A DNA stretch of 64,000 bases from an uncultured Christensenella sp. Lineage in GTDB: Bacteria > Bacillota > Clostridia > Christensenellales > Borkfalkiaceae. Of the stretch, positions 63,731 to 64,000 are shown piece after piece. The translations under genes were made by a program, and so were the position numbers. Under the pieces are notes generated by a model that saw nothing but the letters and a program-made list of their open reading frames with translations, did not search any database and had not been told where the DNA came from. How positions within the stretch are numbered: the first letter of the stretch is position 1; the number at the start of each line of letters is the position of its first letter. The stretch is taken from contig CAJUEV010000002.1 of the NCBI GenBank assembly GCA_910585785.1, forward strand, positions 51,226 to 115,225, given 5' to 3'.

Positions 63731-63928
63731 ATGCCTATTTTACAATACGCTTGCAAAAACTGCGGAAAAAGTTTTGAAGAGCTGGTTAAAACCCATAACG
63801 ACAAGGTTGTCTGCCCCGAATGCGGAAGCCCAGCCGAAAGGACGTATTGCGGGCAAATGTTTTCCGCCACGGGCAAACCCGCAAAAAAATGCAGCGGCAA
63901 CTGCAAAACTTGCGGCGGCTGCCGATAA
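63731..63928 (+). CDS. FmdB-family zinc ribbon protein
   Basis: A 65-residue protein with a zinc ribbon: YACKNCGKSFEELVKTHNDKVVCPECGSPAERTY, i.e. two C-x2-C pairs at about C8/C11 and C28/C31. Such FmdB-type proteins are small nucleic-acid or regulatory zinc ribbons of uncertain role. An extra Cys-rich tail (about 50-64: KCSGNCKTCGGC) is unusual and may bind a second metal. GAAGGGG precedes the ATG. It lies 18 nt after corA and may be cotranscribed. Confidence 0.85.
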   Translation: MPILQYACKNCGKSFEELVKTHNDKVVCPECGSPAERTYCGQMFSATGKPAKKCSGNCKTCGGCR

Positions 63929-64000
63929 TTTAAGTCGAAAAACGATAAATATTTAACTTAATCTATTATATAAACGTTTATGGCGTGCGCGCAGAAATGC

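Noticed and set aside
63981..64000. Possible gene start at the right edge (ATGGCGTGCGCG after TATTATATAAACG)
   Set aside because: Only six or so codons are in the window and there is no ribosome binding site; cannot be supported.

Overview
The window looks like chromosome of an uncultured low-to-moderate GC Bacillota (Clostridia) bacterium. The evidence is the Bacillota-type gene order (yicC-gmk-rpoZ-priA-def-fmt-rsmB-rlmN ... rpe-thiN and rpmB/asp23-fakA-recG), zinc-form small ribosomal proteins, an atypical SecB-like protein, a KOW protein between map and the alpha operon, and strong AGGAGG-type ribosome binding sites. A Christensenellales-like gut lineage is plausible but is only an inference from overall style. 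Nearly all genes are on the minus strand and most are translation, membrane biogenesis or RNA housekeeping genes. I see no rRNA, tRNA, CRISPR array, insertion sequence or prophage.

Layout. 0-2.8 kb: start of recG, fakA, asp23 (minus) and divergent rpmB. 2.8-5.1 kb: a small operator-controlled module (Cys-rich protein / XRE regulator), yfbR, and thiT behind a TPP riboswitch. 5.2-11.2 kb: pyrH, a membrane protein, frr, uppS, cdsA, dxr, rseP. 11.4-14.8 kb: rpmE, a DUF1385-PrmC fusion, prfA. 14.9-18.3 kb: plus-strand dehydrogenase-like gene, cls and yfcE, then a small membrane protein. 18.5-35.2 kb: the whole S10-spc-alpha ribosomal supercluster with secY, adk, map, infA, rpoA. 35.7-39.6 kb: a membrane protein and a putative metal-handling operon with two CobW-type GTPases, one carrying a long His/Cys-rich stretch. 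39.7-45.2 kb: a cyclophilin-like lipoprotein, rplJL with an L10 leader, rpmG-secE-nusG-rplKA and the SecB-like gene. 45.4-47.8 kb: RNase G/E and a second operator-controlled module with two tandem XRE regulators. 47.8-60.1 kb: two BspA-type leucine-rich repeat proteins, an M19 dipeptidase, then thiN-rpe-(P-loop gene)-rlmN-rsmB-fmt-def-priA-rpoZ-gmk-yicC read in reverse. 60.3-64 kb: a nitrilase-fold protein lacking its catalytic triad, an M1 peptidase lipoprotein, CorA and an FmdB zinc ribbon.

How it works together. The genes supply ribosomes, translation factors, nascent-chain processing (def, map, fmt), protein export (secY, secE, SecB-like), isoprenoid and phospholipid precursors (dxr, uppS, cdsA, cls), nucleotide kinases (adk, gmk, pyrH) and thiamine salvage (thiT, thiN). 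The most unusual points are: two independent small-gene/XRE switches built to the same plan, with the operator palindrome filling the promoter spacer; tandem XRE paralogs with nearly identical 3' halves and different recognition helices; a promoter whose predicted start point is the A of the yfcE start codon; a terminator-like hairpin in the S10 leader; and an ancestral yicC-recG cluster split collinearly by about 48 kb.
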